Source: Acidimicrobiia bacterium
GTDB lineage: Bacteria; Actinomycetota; Acidimicrobiia; Acidimicrobiales; SKKL01
Direction of reading: 5' to 3'
Assembly (NCBI GenBank): GCA_041676705.1
Contig: JBAYRL010000002.1
Coordinates: 248,001-312,000 of the forward strand
Length of the DNA: 64,000 bases
Below are positions 42,313 to 51,094 of this stretch, piece by piece. Under the pieces are notes generated by a model. The model saw only the letters and a program-made list of their open reading frames with translations. It searched no databases and was not told the origin of the DNA. A program made the translations under genes and the position numbers. Position 1 is the first letter of the stretch, and each line of letters starts with the position of its first letter.

Positions 42313-42972
42313 ATGACCGATGTCTCTTTTCTTGCCGCGGTGGAACTCTTTGAACGTTTTACTGATGATGAGCTCAACCAGGTTTGGGAACATGCCACAG
42401 TGCGACAGATGAGACGAGGTGACACTCTCTTTGGTGAAGGAGACGCTTCGAACGAGCTTTTCGTGGTCACGCAAGGCCGTATCGCCATGGCCATGCGCTC
42501 GATCGACGGTCGAGAATCGATGATGGCGCTCATGGAAGCTGGCGACCTTTTCGGTGAAATGCCGCTCTTCGACGGCAAGGGCCGTTCCACCGAGGCTCGG
42601 GCTCTTGAAGCCTCTGAAGTCATCATCATTCCCTACAGCGTGCTCCGCGAAATCTACGATGCTCGGCCGGAACTGTTGTGGAGTGTTACCCAGATGCTTG
42701 TGGGTAGGCTCCGCGGCGTTGATGGCGCTTTAGCCGATTCAGTGTTTCTCGACGTGACCGGTCGTACTGCCAAACGGCTGTTAGAACTAGCCGGCGGTGA
42801 AGACGAATTTTCGTTACCGATCACTCAAGAAGAACTGGCTGGCATGGTGGGCGCTTCACGAGAGCGGGTCAACAAGGCCATCGCCTCGTTTATTCGTCTC
42901 GGCTGGATAGAACAACGGGAACGCCGTTATCGAATTACTGATCGCGAGCAGCTAAGCCGTCGGGCCGTTTAG
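42313..42972 (+). CDS. Crp/Fnr family transcription regulator
   Basis: A 219-residue regulator with an N-terminal cyclic-nucleotide-binding beta barrel (GDTLFGEGDASNELFVVTQGR and DLFGEMPLFDGKGRSTEARALE). After the dimer helix comes a winged helix-turn-helix (ITQEELAGMVGASRERVNKAI, about 175-195). The barrel contains the GEMPLFDGKGRSTEARA phosphate-binding-cassette pattern, so cAMP or cGMP is possible. The start at 42313 is chosen because the frame upstream lacks family likeness. Targets are unknown. Confidence 0.87.
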   Translation: MTDVSFLAAVELFERFTDDELNQVWEHATVRQMRRGDTLFGEGDASNELFVVTQGRIAMAMRSIDGRESMMALMEAGDLFGEMPLFDGKGRSTEARALEASEVIIIPYSVLREIYDARPELLWSVTQMLVGRLRGVDGALADSVFLDVTGRTAKRLLELAGGEDEFSLPITQEELAGMVGASRERVNKAIASFIRLGWIEQRERRYRITDREQLSRRAV

Positions 42973-43012
42973 CTCTATTGGTTGGGGATTGGTTGGAGCC
43001 TCGGTTTTGGCC

Positions 43013-44086
43013 CTACAAGAACCGATCGACAATCGAGACTTCGCCCAGCCGAGTTAAGCCTTCTTTAATGGCCTTAGCCCGCGAGGTGCCCACGCCTTCA
43101 ACTTGTTCCAAATCGGTAGCAGCGGAACGCATGATTTTCGGCAAGCTGCCGAAATGCTCCACGATATTTTCTACGACAAAACTGGGGATCCGCGGAATCT
43201 GGCTTAACAACCGATAACCGCGCGGCGTGATGCTGCGGTCAAAATCTAAGGAACCACCCGGTATCCGCAAGGTGTTGGCAATGGCCTTTAGGTCGAGAAG
43301 CTCTTCGTTACTGAACTCGGCCAACTCGTTCATAACATGGTCGATGGTCCATTGGGGCAGCTCGTGCAGATAATCTTGAACCACCCGGCGACCATCTTCA
43401 TAGACGTGTCCTAGCAGCTCATCTAGTTGCAGTAGGACAAGGCGGCCGTCTTCACCAAGTTCAATGATGGTAATTTCGATTTCTTCAGCGATACGCCGCA
43501 CCATCTCGGTTCGCTGTAGCACTGCGGCTACATCACGAAGAGTTACCAGATCTTCAACTTCTAATGCCGAGAGTGAGGAAGTAACGGCATCGAGGCGGGA
43601 ACGATAGCGCTCAAGGGTTTGCAGGGCTTGGTTAGCGCGGTTTAGTAACCGTGCTGTGGGTTCTAAGGGGTGCTTTTCATCGCCTACATAAACCGCAATA
43701 ACGGCCATGTCTTCAGACACCGAGATGACCGGTACGTTGATGGAACGTGCTACTCGTTCTGCGGTGCGATGTCGGGTTCCAGTTTCTGAGGTTGGCACAT
43801 TGGGGTCGGGAACCAAATGCACGTTCGCCCGAGCAATTCGTGATGAGTCGGGGGCCACGATAATGGCACCATCCATCTTGGCAAGCTCGGATAAACGCTG
43901 GGGGCTAAAAGCAGCATCGAGTAGAAACCCGCCCGAACAAATGTCGAGAACATCGGGATCGTCGCCAACGACGATGAGAGCACCTTTACCGGCTTGGAGG
44001 ATGCGATCTAGACCTTCTCGGAGGGGTCGCCCAGGGGCCACTGCACGTAGGGCGTCGAGGGTTGCGGGGCTTGGCCGAGCGATCAC
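43013..44086 (-). CDS. disA: DNA integrity scanning diadenylate cyclase DisA
   Basis: A 357-residue protein with the DAC domain motifs DGA at 72-74 and RHR at 105-107 (TGTRHRTAERV). A helical linker and a C-terminal helix-hairpin-helix DNA-binding domain follow (RSAATDLEQVEGVGTSRAKAIKEGL). It makes cyclic di-AMP from two ATP and reports DNA damage at branched structures. It lies 30 bases after radA in the same direction, the arrangement known from Mycobacterium, and DisA activity is known to be modulated by RadA. Confidence 0.94.
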   Translation of the reverse strand: MIARPSPATLDALRAVAPGRPLREGLDRILQAGKGALIVVGDDPDVLDICSGGFLLDAAFSPQRLSELAKMDGAIIVAPDSSRIARANVHLVPDPNVPTSETGTRHRTAERVARSINVPVISVSEDMAVIAVYVGDEKHPLEPTARLLNRANQALQTLERYRSRLDAVTSSLSALEVEDLVTLRDVAAVLQRTEMVRRIAEEIEITIIELGEDGRLVLLQLDELLGHVYEDGRRVVQDYLHELPQWTIDHVMNELAEFSNEELLDLKAIANTLRIPGGSLDFDRSITPRGYRLLSQIPRIPSFVVENIVEHFGSLPKIMRSAATDLEQVEGVGTSRAKAIKEGLTRLGEVSIVDRFL

Positions 44087-44116
44087 AATTCTACTTTAGC
44101 GGCACTAGCTGCTTGC

Positions 44117-45466
44117 TCACGCGAACGAGAGGGCTTTAAGCCCATCACACAGCGTTGCGACCCGAATTAGCCGCACTCCGGGCGGCCCGTCGGGGGTTGA
44201 TTTAGGCACCAGCGCCCGGCTAAAGCCAAGCCGGGCCGCTTCTGCGAGGCGGCGCGAGGTTTGCGACACCTGGCGAATTTCACCGGCCAAGCCTACCTCG
44301 CCAATGGCCACCAAATTGGCTGGCAAGGGAGCATCGAGACGAGCGGAGGCCAAAGTAAGTGCTAAGGCCAAATCGGCTGCCGGTTCAGTTAGTTTCACAC
44401 CACCAACCGCCAGCGCGTACACGTCTTGATCAGAAAAATCGAGTTTGATACGTTGCTGCAACACCGCCAACAAAAACGCCATGCGACCGTGATCAAGGCC
44501 TTGAGCGGAACGACGAGGAGACCCACCATGACCTGCGCTCACCAGGGCCTGTATTTCAACCAGTAGCGGGCGATGCCCTTCGATGGTTGGCATGACCACC
44601 GAGCCCGAAGCCGTTATGTCACGATCAGCTAGAAACAGGCGGCTTGGATCGGGGACACTGTGAAGACCGGTCTCACCCATTTCGAATAGCCCCAGTTCAT
44701 CGGTAGAACCAAAGCGATGTTTCACCGCTCGCAGCAGCCGCAGCGCATGATGACGTTCACCTTCGAAAGCCACGACCGTATCAACCACGTGTTCCAACAC
44801 CCTAGGTCCGGCAATAGAGCCTTCCTTGGTGACATGGCCCACTAGTACCACAGCGGTACCCGTTGTTTTGGCGTGTTGCACTAGCGCCGCGGCACATTCA
44901 CGCACCTGGGTTAGAGAACCCGGTGAGGATGCCGACTCTTCCGTGGACATGGTTTGGATGGAGTCGATAACCACCACATCGGGATCAAGCGCCAGCATAT
45001 GTTTTATTACGGTTGCTAGGTTGGTTTCGGCGACGAACCACAATTTGGGAAACAAGGCACCGAGGCGTTTGGCCCGCAAACGAACTTGTTCTGCCGATTC
45101 TTCGCCCGAGACATACAGCACAGTGCGATCTTGTTCGGCTAACGAAGCCAAGGCCTGGAGCAACAAGGTAGATTTTCCGATGCCTGGCTCGCCCGCAACC
45201 AAGCTCACCGAACCTGGAATTAGGCCTCCGCCCAACACCCGATCAAGCTCGGCAATGCCGGTGGCATAAGGCTGCCAATCCGCCAAATCGATCTCGCTAA
45301 TTGGCACCGGCGGCATGCCCAAAGTTTCAGCGGCCACCAAACGCCGCTCGGCCAACACCTCTTCTACCAGGGTGTTCCATTCATCGCAGCTACCGCATCG
45401 TCCAGCCCACTGAGGCGCCTCAGCACCACAGTTCTGACACACGAATACGGTTCTACTTTTGGCCAT
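44117..45466 (-). CDS. radA: DNA repair protein RadA
   Basis: A 449-residue RecA-like branch-migration ATPase. Its zinc finger is FVCQNCGAEAPQWAGRCGSC; Walker A is GEPGIGKSTLLLQ and Walker B VVVIDSIQT. The RadA signature normally reads KNRFG; here it is KHRFG (VKHRFGSTDELGLFEM). A Lon-like C-terminal domain follows (GEVGLAGEIRQVSQTSRRLAEAARLGF). It works with RecA on recombination intermediates. The 69-base gap to the upstream small gene suggests a shared transcript. Confidence 0.94.
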   Translation of the reverse strand: MAKSRTVFVCQNCGAEAPQWAGRCGSCDEWNTLVEEVLAERRLVAAETLGMPPVPISEIDLADWQPYATGIAELDRVLGGGLIPGSVSLVAGEPGIGKSTLLLQALASLAEQDRTVLYVSGEESAEQVRLRAKRLGALFPKLWFVAETNLATVIKHMLALDPDVVVIDSIQTMSTEESASSPGSLTQVRECAAALVQHAKTTGTAVVLVGHVTKEGSIAGPRVLEHVVDTVVAFEGERHHALRLLRAVKHRFGSTDELGLFEMGETGLHSVPDPSRLFLADRDITASGSVVMPTIEGHRPLLVEIQALVSAGHGGSPRRSAQGLDHGRMAFLLAVLQQRIKLDFSDQDVYALAVGGVKLTEPAADLALALTLASARLDAPLPANLVAIGEVGLAGEIRQVSQTSRRLAEAARLGFSRALVPKSTPDGPPGVRLIRVATLCDGLKALSFA

Positions 45467-45535
45467 AGCTAAACCATAAGGTCAAGCAGTGACACTTTAG
45501 GAAACGGGATGCAGATTGCAAGCAGAATCGGTGCG

Positions 45536-45808
45536 TTATGCCACCTTGGATGGGGTGATCTCCACCGTTTCAAACGGGTCAGCAGCGTCAATAGCCACCA
45601 CCCATGAATTCGCATTGCGGTACATCACGGTGGCACCCAACAAACTTTGGGCGGGCGCACTTGGTCCACTTAGCGCTATGGCCTCGCCGTCGGAGGTGGC
45701 CAAGCGAAGTGTGGAAGTGCCTCGGGCCTCGACGGTAGCGGCGCGGTATGGACGGCCGTGACGTTTTGAAGCCGGTTGACGGGGCGTGCGGAAGAAGGGC
45801 AAAGACAT
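45536..45808 (-). CDS. Small hypothetical protein
   Basis: A 90-residue protein with a basic, Arg/Lys/Pro-rich first third (RTPRQPASKRHGRPYRAA) and a beta-type remainder (TSTLRLATSDGEAIAL, TVMYRNANSWVVAID). The start at 45808 is preceded by AAGGAG seven bases upstream, so the frame further back is discarded. It sits between the LppM-like gene and radA in one direction. No family recognised; it could be a small RNA- or DNA-binding protein. Confidence 0.6.
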   Translation of the reverse strand: MSLPFFRTPRQPASKRHGRPYRAATVEARGTSTLRLATSDGEAIALSGPSAPAQSLLGATVMYRNANSWVVAIDAADPFETVEITPSKVA

Positions 45809-45874
45809 GTCGGTCTCCTTGCCACCCGCTCCGCCGAACACTATAGGCCAAGCTTGGAACGAAAGAAAGTAGCT

Positions 45875-47101
45875 CTAACCAGCAAGTAAACCGCCAAAGC
45901 CGCTAATCATGCTGTGTCGAGGCGACGACGGCACGGCACCAGCTGGGTCAAATAGGACGGTGGGGTATCCTTGCCCGAGAGCCAGGTCTAAGAGGCCTTC
46001 GTTGGCACTGATAAACAAACAGTCGGTCGGCGCCACCCGAATCTCTTCGGCCAACTGCTGCCACGTGACGTCGGAGTAGGTGCCAAGAGCGGCGTCTTCG
46101 GTTGGAATCCACACATCAACGCCAACGCCAGAAGCACTGCTCGCCAGAAGGCCAGCCGCCGGGCCGCTGAGCGCCTCACCAACATAGGCCACCCTAAAAC
46201 CGGCATGTTGTACCCGCTCAATAAATTCGGTGGTCTCTGCCAACATTTCCGAATCAAAGATCAGGGCCTCTCCACCCAGGATCACCACCTGCAACCCGCT
46301 CTTGCGAACCGGTCGCTCAGATGAAGATACCTCAGCCTCGCCATCTGAAACCGAGGTTTTTTCGGTACGCCTAGCTCGAAGGGCTAGCACCACTTTGGCT
46401 ACCACTAACACCACAAACAGCAAAGCGAACACTACCGCCGCCGCCGCTAGCAGCAACGGCTTGGCGTGCCACACCTGAGCTGTGGTTAGAACGCCTAGGG
46501 GTGTCTCAGCGGCCAGGTTTGTGCTCCAGCCAGGGGCATCAGTAGCACGAGCGCCGGGCAAATCAACATGCAGGTTAAGAGTGACGAACGAACCAACCGG
46601 AGCTCCAAGCGAGGCTTCAAGAGCTTCTAAATCGGTTCCATACGGAAGCCCACCCAAAGCTTCAGTGACATCACTCTCAGCTAGACCCAACACACCCATC
46701 GACCCGTCTAGCACGCCTTCCAAGCGATAACGGCTACGAGCGAAAGACTCGTGCTGGCTAAGCCCCAAACGGGCATAGGGACCGTCTGGCCCACTAACCT
46801 CGGCGAGGACATCACCCAGTTCTTTGGCCGAGGCAAACTCTTTTGAGGCATTAAGGGTGACTGAGGAAGATTCGTCTACATTCGGGCCACTCACCAGCCA
46901 GCCAGCGTCACTCAAGTCATCGAGACGCAAGTCTTGTTCCGCTTCGAGCGCCTCCCAGGCCTCAGCATCAAAACTGGCCACCACCTGCACTGTGCCGCCA
47001 CCAGATTCTTCGACTTTGATCGAAACCGTGGTTTCAACACGACAAGCGCTTAACAAGACCGCCAACAGCACAACGAGCAAGAGGCGTTTTAGATGGTTCA
47101 T
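45875..47101 (-). CDS. LppM-like lipoprotein fused to a HAD-like domain
   Basis: A 408-residue protein. Residues 1-20 form a lipoprotein signal (VLLSAC, Cys20), and about 21-215 a beta-rich domain (VETTVSIKVEESGGGTVQV, then LSDAGWLVSG) resembling LppM-type extracytoplasmic domains. A helix (about 227-250) follows, then after a linker a cytoplasmic C-terminal domain from about 290 (LQVVILGGEALIFDSEMLAE, then DCLFISANEGLLDLALGQGYPTVLF) with HAD-like order but without the catalytic DxD motif. So it looks like an envelope sensor with a degenerate HAD domain inside the cell. The start is placed at Met 47101, where the signal peptide begins. Confidence 0.7.
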   Translation of the reverse strand: MNHLKRLLLVVLLAVLLSACRVETTVSIKVEESGGGTVQVVASFDAEAWEALEAEQDLRLDDLSDAGWLVSGPNVDESSSVTLNASKEFASAKELGDVLAEVSGPDGPYARLGLSQHESFARSRYRLEGVLDGSMGVLGLAESDVTEALGGLPYGTDLEALEASLGAPVGSFVTLNLHVDLPGARATDAPGWSTNLAAETPLGVLTTAQVWHAKPLLLAAAAVVFALLFVVLVVAKVVLALRARRTEKTSVSDGEAEVSSSERPVRKSGLQVVILGGEALIFDSEMLAETTEFIERVQHAGFRVAYVGEALSGPAAGLLASSASGVGVDVWIPTEDAALGTYSDVTWQQLAEEIRVAPTDCLFISANEGLLDLALGQGYPTVLFDPAGAVPSSPRHSMISGFGGLLAG

Positions 47102-47194
47102 ACGGTGAGACCCAAAGGTGGTTAGGAGGAGCGGTGCGAGCACCAAATAATTAGCTGGGAAAGAACACGACCAATAATAGGTGGCCCAATATGA

Positions 47195-47224
47195 ATGTGG
47201 CCCCACCTCGCGGTAGGGCCACAT
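47195..47224. terminator. Hairpin downstream of clpC
   Basis: ATGTGGCCC (47195-47203) pairs with GGGCCACAT (47216-47224) around a 12-base loop, 39 bases beyond the clpC stop on the minus strand and upstream of the lipoprotein gene. It probably ends clpC transcription. Confidence 0.65.
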
Positions 47225-47262
47225 CGTTGTACTGCAATTTATAAAGCTAAAGCTGAATGTAT

Positions 47263-49791
47263 TTAGTCGGCAGGACCAGCTTCGGCCAGTTCAACTGGCG
47301 GCGGAGTAAAGCCTTCAACCGAACGGAACACAATCGACTCTTGAGCGTCGGGGTCATCGGGGTTAGGTCCAACATCCACAATGATGGTTTCACCGGGATG
47401 GAACTCTTTCCACAACAACCGTTCTGACATTGGGTCTTCAATCAAGCGTTGGATTGCTCGACGCAACGGACGTGCACCAAGGGTTGGATCGTAACCGACT
47501 TGCGCCAAGTGGAACTTGGCGGCCTGGGTAAGTTCGATACCGATACCTTGAGCTTCGAGCTGCACCTGCAAGCGCTTGATCATCAGATCAACGATGTTGG
47601 TGACTTCTTCACGAGAGAGTTCGTGGAACACGATCGTCTCGTCGATTCGGTTCAAGAACTCGGGACGGAAATGGCTCTTCAGAGCCTCGTGCACCTGTTC
47701 CTTCATCCGCTCGTAGGTAACCGCTTCGGTGTCTCTCGAGAAACCAAGGGTTCCCTTGCGGAGATCTTGAGTACCCAGGTTCGAAGTCATGATCAGCACC
47801 GTGTTGCGGAAGTCGACCGCCCTACCTTGTGAATCGGTGAGGCGACCTTCTTCAAGAATCTGCAACAAGATGTTGAAGACATCGGGGTGGGCTTTTTCGA
47901 TCTCGTCGAAGAGCACCACAGAGAACGGCTTACGCCGAACCGCTTCGGTTAGCTGGCCACCCTCGTCGTAGCCCACATACCCCGGAGGTGAACCTACCAG
48001 GCGGCTGACGGTGTGCTTCTCCATGTATTCCGACATGTCGAGGCTGATGAGGGCTTGTTCATCACCAAAGAGATATTCGGTGAGCGTTTTAGCCAACTCG
48101 GTTTTACCAACACCCGAAGGACCCAAGAAGATGAACGAACCCGAAGGCCGTTTAGGATCTTTCAAGCCAGCACGGGTTCGGCGAATAGCCTGTGACACTG
48201 CTTTAATCGCGTCATCTTGGCCGATGACTCGTTTGTGCAGCTCGTCTTCCATCCGCAGAAGCTTGGCGGTTTCTTCTTCGGTGAGCTTGTAAACAGGAAT
48301 ACCGGTCCAAAGCGAAAGCACTTCGGCTACGGCTTCTTCGTCTACCTCGTCGAACATGTCTACGCCAGAAGCTTTGATCTCAGCTTCTTTGGTTTCTTTT
48401 TGGGCTAGCAAAGCCTTTTCTTCGTCGCGTAGACGACCAGCGGTTTCGAAATCTTGCGATTCGACCGCTTCTTTCTTCTTGCGAACGACGTCGGCCAAAG
48501 CGTTCTCAACGTCTTTAAAGTCGTCGGGGATGCCCATTCGGCGAATGCGCAAACGAGAACCGGCCTCATCGATCAAGTCGATGGCCTTGTCGGGCAGGTG
48601 ACGATCGGAGATGTAACGATCGGCCAGGTTGGCGGCTGCCACCAGGGCTTCATCGGTGATGGTCACCTTATGGTGCTCTTCATAAGCGCCACGTAGGCCC
48701 TTAAGAATTTCGATGGTGTGAGCCACTTCTGGCTCGTCTACCTTCACCGGCTGGAAACGCCGTTCTAGCGCCGCGTCTTTCTCGACGTACTTACGGTATT
48801 CCTCGAGTGTGGTAGCACCGATGGTTTGCAGTTCACCACGAGCCAACATGGGCTTTAGGATGCTAGCGGCATCGATCGCGCCTTCAGCGGCACCCGCACC
48901 TACCAAGGTGTGGATTTCATCGATAAACAAGATGATGTCACCGCGGGTTTTGATTTCTTTCAAAACCTTCTTCAAACGCTCTTCAAAATCGCCTCGATAC
49001 CGAGAACCCGCCACCAACGCACCCAGATCTAGGGTGTAAAGCTGCTTATTGTGGAGTGTTTCTGGAACATCGTCGCGGGCGATTGCTTGGGCTAGGCCTT
49101 CAACGATCGCAGTTTTACCAACACCAGGCTCACCGATTAGAACCGGATTGTTCTTGGTACGGCGCGACAGTACCTGCATAACCCGTTCGGTTTCGCGCGA
49201 CCGGCCAATGACAGGGTCGAGCTTTTTGTCTCGTGCCATTTGGGTGAGGTTGCGACCGAATTGGTCGAGCACAAGAGAACCAGATGCCCCTGACTCTGAG
49301 GAGGCCCCAGTAGTTGCACCTGCTTTTTCGCCGCTCGGCTGACCACCTGGACCGCTATAACCGGAAAGCAGCTGGATGACTTGCTGGCGAACCCGTGACA
49401 AATCGGCACCCAACTTCACCAGAACCTGTGCCGCTACGCCCTCGCCCTCACGGATGAGGCCCAGCAAAATATGCTCAGTGCCAATGTAGTTGTGGCCAAG
49501 TTGCAGGGCTTCACGCAGCGAAAGCTCGAGCACCTTCTTGGCGCGGGGAGTAAACGGGATGTGGCCAGACGGTGAGGCACCGCCCTGACCGATAATTTCT
49601 TCAACTTGACTACGAACGGCTTCTAAACTGATACCTAAAGACTCGAGAGCCTTAGCTGCGGCCCCTTCACCTTCATGGATCAGCCCCAGAAGAATGTGTT
49701 CGGTCCCGATGTAATTATGGTTTAACAGGCGCGCTTCTTCTTGCGCCAGCACCACAACTCGACGAGCCCGATCGGTAAATCTTTCAAACAA
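47263..49791 (-). CDS. clpC: ATP-dependent Clp protease ATPase subunit ClpC
   Basis: A Hsp100 AAA+ unfoldase of 842 residues that feeds substrates to ClpP. It has two N-domain repeats (LNHNYIGTEHILLGLIHEGEG and LGHNYIGTEHILLGLIREGEG), a first AAA module with GEPGVGKTAIVEGLA, a UVR-containing middle domain (AVESQDFETAGRLRDEEKAL), and a second AAA module with GPSGVGKTELAKTL and the VGSPPGYVGYDEGG pore loop. The start is set at TTG 49791 (LFERFTDRARR), which matches the family and lies seven bases after GGGAGGGAG; GTG 49809 is the alternative. It is divergent from the polyprenyl synthase. Confidence 0.95.
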   Translation of the reverse strand: MFERFTDRARRVVVLAQEEARLLNHNYIGTEHILLGLIHEGEGAAAKALESLGISLEAVRSQVEEIIGQGGASPSGHIPFTPRAKKVLELSLREALQLGHNYIGTEHILLGLIREGEGVAAQVLVKLGADLSRVRQQVIQLLSGYSGPGGQPSGEKAGATTGASSESGASGSLVLDQFGRNLTQMARDKKLDPVIGRSRETERVMQVLSRRTKNNPVLIGEPGVGKTAIVEGLAQAIARDDVPETLHNKQLYTLDLGALVAGSRYRGDFEERLKKVLKEIKTRGDIILFIDEIHTLVGAGAAEGAIDAASILKPMLARGELQTIGATTLEEYRKYVEKDAALERRFQPVKVDEPEVAHTIEILKGLRGAYEEHHKVTITDEALVAAANLADRYISDRHLPDKAIDLIDEAGSRLRIRRMGIPDDFKDVENALADVVRKKKEAVESQDFETAGRLRDEEKALLAQKETKEAEIKASGVDMFDEVDEEAVAEVLSLWTGIPVYKLTEEETAKLLRMEDELHKRVIGQDDAIKAVSQAIRRTRAGLKDPKRPSGSFIFLGPSGVGKTELAKTLTEYLFGDEQALISLDMSEYMEKHTVSRLVGSPPGYVGYDEGGQLTEAVRRKPFSVVLFDEIEKAHPDVFNILLQILEEGRLTDSQGRAVDFRNTVLIMTSNLGTQDLRKGTLGFSRDTEAVTYERMKEQVHEALKSHFRPEFLNRIDETIVFHELSREEVTNIVDLMIKRLQVQLEAQGIGIELTQAAKFHLAQVGYDPTLGARPLRRAIQRLIEDPMSERLLWKEFHPGETIIVDVGPNPDDPDAQESIVFRSVEGFTPPPVELAEAGPAD

Positions 49792-49929
49792 AGGAACACT
49801 CCCTCCCACAAGTGGGGAATTAGTTCTCTTAGTGTATCGCTAGGCGCTGCGTTCGCACGCGTTTGGAGGTAGCTCTTAGCTCGGGTGCAATTATTGCTAG
49901 GCGAAGGCTAAGGTATCGCGCCCAATAAA

Positions 49930-50943
49930 GTGTTAGCCTCAGCCAGCGTGTCCGCCGTGCCGTTGCATGACCAAGAATTATTAGCCGCCGACCGTGTTCG
50001 GGTAGAGGAAGCTCTGCTGCGTGCTGTACGCACCGACGACGCTTTCTTGACCGAAATGGCCAGCCATCTCATTACCGCCGGGGGCAAACGTGTACGCCCT
50101 CTTTTTTCGGTAGCGTGTGCCGCTGTTACATCCGAGTTGGGCGATGCCACCCACGAAGCCGTAATGGGCGGTGTCTCGGTGGAGCTAGTTCATATCGGTT
50201 CGCTCTATCACGACGACGTGATGGATGAGGCTGTTATCCGCAGAACGGTACCCAGCGTTAATGCTAAATGGGGCAACCTAAAGGCCATTTTGGCTGGCGA
50301 TTTTCTGTTGGCTAGGGCCTCTGAGATTGCCGCCTCGCTTGGGGTGGAAGTGGCCGGACTGCTAGCGGCCACCATTGCCCGGCTGTGCGAAGGTCAGGTG
50401 CGCGAGCTGCAGGCGATGTTCAGCCCCGATCGCACCGAAGCCGAGTACCGCGAATCAATTGCCGGGAAGACAGCCTCTTTGTTCTCAGCTGCCTGCCGTA
50501 TTGGCGGCTTGGTAGCCAACCTAGAACGTGACCAAATCGAGGCGGTTACCGCGTTCGGGTTGCATTACGGAATGGCATTCCAAATTGTGGACGACATTTT
50601 GGATCTCACCGCCACCGAAGAAATTCTTGGTAAGCCCGCTGGCAACGACCTCGTAGAAGGCGTTTACACTTTGCCGGTCATCCATGCGCTGGCTAAGCCG
50701 AACCAAGAAAAACTGCGTGACATTTTAGGTGAACCGTTAAACGAAGCCGAGATCGACTCGGTGCGTCTATTGGTTCGTGAAGCTGGCGGCGTGGAATCAG
50801 CTTTTGCCGCCGCCCGAGCAGAAGTCGATGCCGCTGCCAAAGCTTTGGAGCCCTTTGCTGGTTCGGGTTCAGCCATTGCCCTAATTTCAGCGGCCGAACA
50901 CTTATTAGAGTCGGTCAGCACGATCGCCAAGATTGATCGTTAG
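49930..50943 (+). CDS. Polyprenyl diphosphate synthase (all-trans type)
   Basis: A 337-residue isoprenyl chain-elongating enzyme with both aspartate motifs: DDVMD in LYHDDVMDEAVIRR (first Asp-rich motif) and DDILD in IVDDILDLTATEE (second). GGKRVRPLF precedes them and GKTASLF lies between. It adds isopentenyl units to an allylic primer; chain length cannot be fixed from the FARM neighbours with certainty, but a menaquinone side chain (hepta- to nonaprenyl) is likely. The start is GTG 49930 or GTG 49948. It stands alone between clpC and the lysS operon, where lsr2 is found in Mycobacterium. Confidence 0.88.
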   Translation: MLASASVSAVPLHDQELLAADRVRVEEALLRAVRTDDAFLTEMASHLITAGGKRVRPLFSVACAAVTSELGDATHEAVMGGVSVELVHIGSLYHDDVMDEAVIRRTVPSVNAKWGNLKAILAGDFLLARASEIAASLGVEVAGLLAATIARLCEGQVRELQAMFSPDRTEAEYRESIAGKTASLFSAACRIGGLVANLERDQIEAVTAFGLHYGMAFQIVDDILDLTATEEILGKPAGNDLVEGVYTLPVIHALAKPNQEKLRDILGEPLNEAEIDSVRLLVREAGGVESAFAAARAEVDAAAKALEPFAGSGSAIALISAAEHLLESVSTIAKIDR

Positions 50944-51094
50944 CAAGGCTCTGAAATACACCGCTACCTGGCGAACCACAGTTAAATACGGCTTGGCCCA
51001 GCGTATGAAAGGCGTATGAAACCAGCCTTGAGGTCTGGCTGTGCGCGCTGGTAACAACCGTTAGGTGGCTAGTCGGTTTACACCAGCTGAGTTT

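Noticed and set aside
51001..51021. GCGTATGAAA repeated twice 11 bases apart before lysS end
   Set aside because: Two copies of a short sequence only; no link to a feature or conservation can be claimed.
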